Origin: JASLEW01 sp035544895
Lineage (GTDB): Bacteria; Acidobacteriota; Thermoanaerobaculia; Multivoradales; UBA5704
Assembly: GCA_035544895.1 (NCBI GenBank)
Contig: DASZZM010000068.1
Location: 1-64,000 of the forward strand
DNA length: 64,000 bases
Direction: 5' to 3'
The position numbers and the translations under genes were made by a program. This document shows positions 62,557 through 64,000 of the stretch, piece after piece. Each line of letters opens with the position of its first letter. Within the stretch, counting starts at the first letter, position 1. The notes under the pieces are model-generated. The model was not told the origin of the DNA and searched no databases. It saw only the letters and a program-made list of their open reading frames with translations.

Positions 62557-62982
62557 CTAGCGCGCGGCCAGCAGCTCGGCTCGAGAGAAGAAGAATGCGA
62601 GCTCCGCCGCGGCGTTCTCGCCCGAGTCGCTGCCGTGGATGGCGTTGCGCTCGATCGAGGTGCCATAGAGCGCGCGCAGGGTGCCGGGCGCCGCCTTGGC
62701 CACATCGGTCGCGCCCATGACCTGGCGCAGGTGGGCCACCGCGTCCGCGCGCTCGAGCGCCACCGGCATCACCGGACCGCTGGTCATGAACTCGACCAGG
62801 CTGCGGTAGAAGGGGCGCTCCCTATGCACCTCGTAGAAGGCCCTGGCCTGCGCTTCACTCAGGCGCAGCAGCTTGATGCCGCGGATGGCAAACCCCTCGC
62901 CCGCGAGATGGGCCAGCATCTTGCCGGCGCTGCCTGCCGCCACGCAGTCCGGCTTGAGGATCGCCAAGGTCATCTCCCCCAC
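62557..62982 (-). CDS. ndk: nucleoside diphosphate kinase
   Basis: A 141-residue enzyme passing gamma-phosphate between nucleoside di- and triphosphates. MTLAILKPDCVAAG, FYEVHRERPFY, MTSGPVMPVALE, and the phospho-His116 in NAIHGSDS are all present. GTG 62982 has AGGAG 7 nt upstream; ATG 62973 is the alternative. In related bacteria ndk follows sucCD; here a peptidase-S51-like gene lies between. Confidence 0.95.
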   Translation of the reverse strand: MGEMTLAILKPDCVAAGSAGKMLAHLAGEGFAIRGIKLLRLSEAQARAFYEVHRERPFYRSLVEFMTSGPVMPVALERADAVAHLRQVMGATDVAKAAPGTLRALYGTSIERNAIHGSDSGENAAAELAFFFSRAELLAAR

Positions 62983-63017
62983 TCTTCACTCCTCTCTTCA
63001 TGAAGGCATCGGGCCCG

Positions 63018-63040
63018 ATCGATCGGATCGCCCCCCCCGC
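63018..63040. repeat. R1 repeat fragment F
   Basis: ATCGATCGGATCGCCCCCCC matches the head of copy B (ATCGATCGGATCGCCCCCCG). Only about 23 bp remain. It lies in the ndk upstream gap. Confidence 0.5.
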
Positions 63041-63116
63041 TCGTCGCCGCGGGAGGCTAGCACAGACGGCTGCCGCCGGAGACGATGCGCGCGCGCGCCG
63101 CACGAGCCGGGGCCAC

Positions 63117-63788
63117 TCAGCTCAGCACCTGGAGATCGGCGTCCGCGTCTCCCAGCCAGAAGACCGTGCCCACTGCCTCGACGGCACCGCGCGGACCGAG
63201 CAGCAGCGCCGCGCTGGTCGGAATGCCCACTCCCCAGCGCACCCCATCGGCTTGCAGCAGCTTGCGCAGCCGGCGGTCGTGGCCCGGATCGAAGTTGGGC
63301 TCGACCACGCCCTCGGGCAGCCAGCCAAGCCCGGGAAGGGTCTGCCCGGGGGCGATGCTGCGCGCCACCCGCCCAGCCGCCTGCGCCGCCGCGGCGATCC
63401 CCACCACCACGCCGCCGCCGGCAAGCTTCTCGCCCAACGCCCCCGCCGCCGGCGTCCCCACCAGCGCGTCGAGCAAGTGGTCGGCCACGCCGCCACCCAG
63501 GTAGACCGCCGGCACCTCGGCGATCCGCTGCGCATTTTTTCCCCGCCGCGCGTCGCGCGCCCGGTAGATGGGCAGCGTCTCGACCTCCCGCCCAAACCTC
63601 TCACCCAGGTACGCCGCGAAGTGCCGCGGGTAGTCGTTCGAGCCGCTCGCCGCCGGAACAAACCCCACCGGCCCCGGCCCGCACCGTCCCACCCAAGCCC
63701 CATCCGCCGCCAGCGTCTCCCCAAAGCTGAACTCCCCGCCCCCCAACAGCACCAACCACCCCTCCCCCGCCACCCTCTCGAACGCCAT
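63117..63788 (-). CDS. peptidase-S51-like protein without the catalytic serine
   Basis: A 223-residue protein with the class I glutamine-amidotransferase-like fold of cyanophycinase/dipeptidase E. LLGGGEFS, FVPAASGSNDYP, AVYLGGGVAD and, at the nucleophile elbow, GIAAAAQAAG are recognisable. In active enzymes this elbow reads GxSAGA; here the Ser position is Ala132. If the alignment is right, it is a pseudoenzyme or acts with another residue. It lies between sucD and ndk on the same strand. ATG 63788. Confidence 0.65.
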   Translation of the reverse strand: MAFERVAGEGWLVLLGGGEFSFGETLAADGAWVGRCGPGPVGFVPAASGSNDYPRHFAAYLGERFGREVETLPIYRARDARRGKNAQRIAEVPAVYLGGGVADHLLDALVGTPAAGALGEKLAGGGVVVGIAAAAQAAGRVARSIAPGQTLPGLGWLPEGVVEPNFDPGHDRRLRKLLQADGVRWGVGIPTSAALLLGPRGAVEAVGTVFWLGDADADLQVLS

Positions 63789-63830
63789 ACCCTCAGTTCG
63801 CCCTCATCGCCAATCTCCCGCACCTCCCCG

Positions 63831-64000
63831 TTAAAGGCGGCGTCCAGGGAGGGCTTTCTTCATCGTTGCCCCCAGCTCCGCCGGCGACTCCACCACATGC
63901 AACCCCGCCGCCCGCATCGCCTCCATCTTCTCGGCCGCCGTCCCCTTGCCGCCCGCCACGATCGCCCCGGCGTGGCCCATCCGCCGCCCCGGCGGAGCAG
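63831..64000 (-). CDS. sucD: succinyl-CoA synthetase alpha subunit, 3' end
   Basis: The last 55 codons of a gene that continues beyond the right edge. APPGRRMGHAGAIVAGGKGTA, in outline, and the following EKMEAMRAAGLHVVESPAELGATM match the C-terminal end of SucD, which carries the CoA-ligase phosphohistidine domain. It ends KKALPGRRL. It is in the same direction as the S51-like gene and ndk. Confidence 0.92.
   Translation of the reverse strand, partial: APPGRRMGHAGAIVAGGKGTAAEKMEAMRAAGLHVVESPAELGATMKKALPGRRL

Overview
The window is high-GC bacterial chromosome. Several traits point to Acidobacteriota, possibly a Thermoanaerobaculia- or Holophagae-like lineage: a very long outer-membrane receptor with an N-terminal carboxypeptidase-regulatory-like domain, an outer-membrane/LPS gene set, a three-subunit type-B succinate dehydrogenase, a secreted VNGYF-type lipoprotein, and the order tilS-ftsH-folP-cdaA-cdaR-glmM-pdxJ (convergent pdxJ). 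This assignment is an inference; there is no rRNA gene in the window. Coding density is high, and many genes overlap by 4 bases (ATGA, GTGA or TTGA).

Layout. 0-2 kb: start of a gene leaving the left edge, tRNA-Val, tRNA-Asp, rpmG, sodA and an ArsR-type regulator. 2-11 kb: tRNA-Met and a housekeeping operon for tRNA-Ile lysidinylation, membrane proteolysis, folate, c-di-AMP synthesis and glucosamine activation, facing pdxJ and a small conserved gene. 11-19.6 kb: an NtrC-family response regulator, a RecD2-like helicase, an ECF sigma / membrane anti-sigma / bactofilin-like module, a secreted CHI-like protein, and uppP. 19.8-25 kb: rmlB, rmlC, a DUF4301 protein and an LdtD-type L,D-transpeptidase. 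25.4-36 kb: an envelope glycan region with a polytopic membrane protein, an O-antigen ligase-like protein, an ArnT-like glycosyltransferase and a five-gene operon arnB-arnC-arnA(N)-arnA(C)-arnD, in which the normally fused ArnA is split into two genes. Together these could make and attach 4-amino-4-deoxy-L-arabinose to lipid A.

36-42 kb is an accessory island: two Uma2-type nucleases, HicAB, DoxX, a PepSY-like repeat protein, a chimeric antitoxin fragment, an antitoxin whose toxin has decayed, an HNH protein, an HTH protein with a HEPN-like tail, and a long palindrome. 42-54.6 kb: the TonB-dependent receptor, glnA, a TVP38 membrane protein with a partner flavin disulfide reductase, gdhA, a lipoprotein, and sdhC-sdhA-sdhB. 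54.8-64 kb: pcnB, an OsmC protein, a two-gene quaternary-amine ABC transporter next to egtD, a VapBC pair, an iron-sulfur uracil-DNA glycosylase, ndk, a peptidase-S51-like protein lacking its serine, and the 3' end of sucD.

Two dispersed repeat families stand out. R1 is about 90 bp, intergenic, with a G/C-rich hairpin core; six full or partial copies are visible. R2 is a 33-bp unit with a hairpin core. It occurs as a tandem pair upstream of the PepSY-like gene, as four in-frame tandem units inside glmM, and as a hairpin in the extended 5' part of folP. The other notable observations are a glmM gene with no canonical start codon, several genes whose -10 box sits almost on the start codon, a structured intergenic element at 25.2 kb, and the HNH / HTH-HEPN-like pair.
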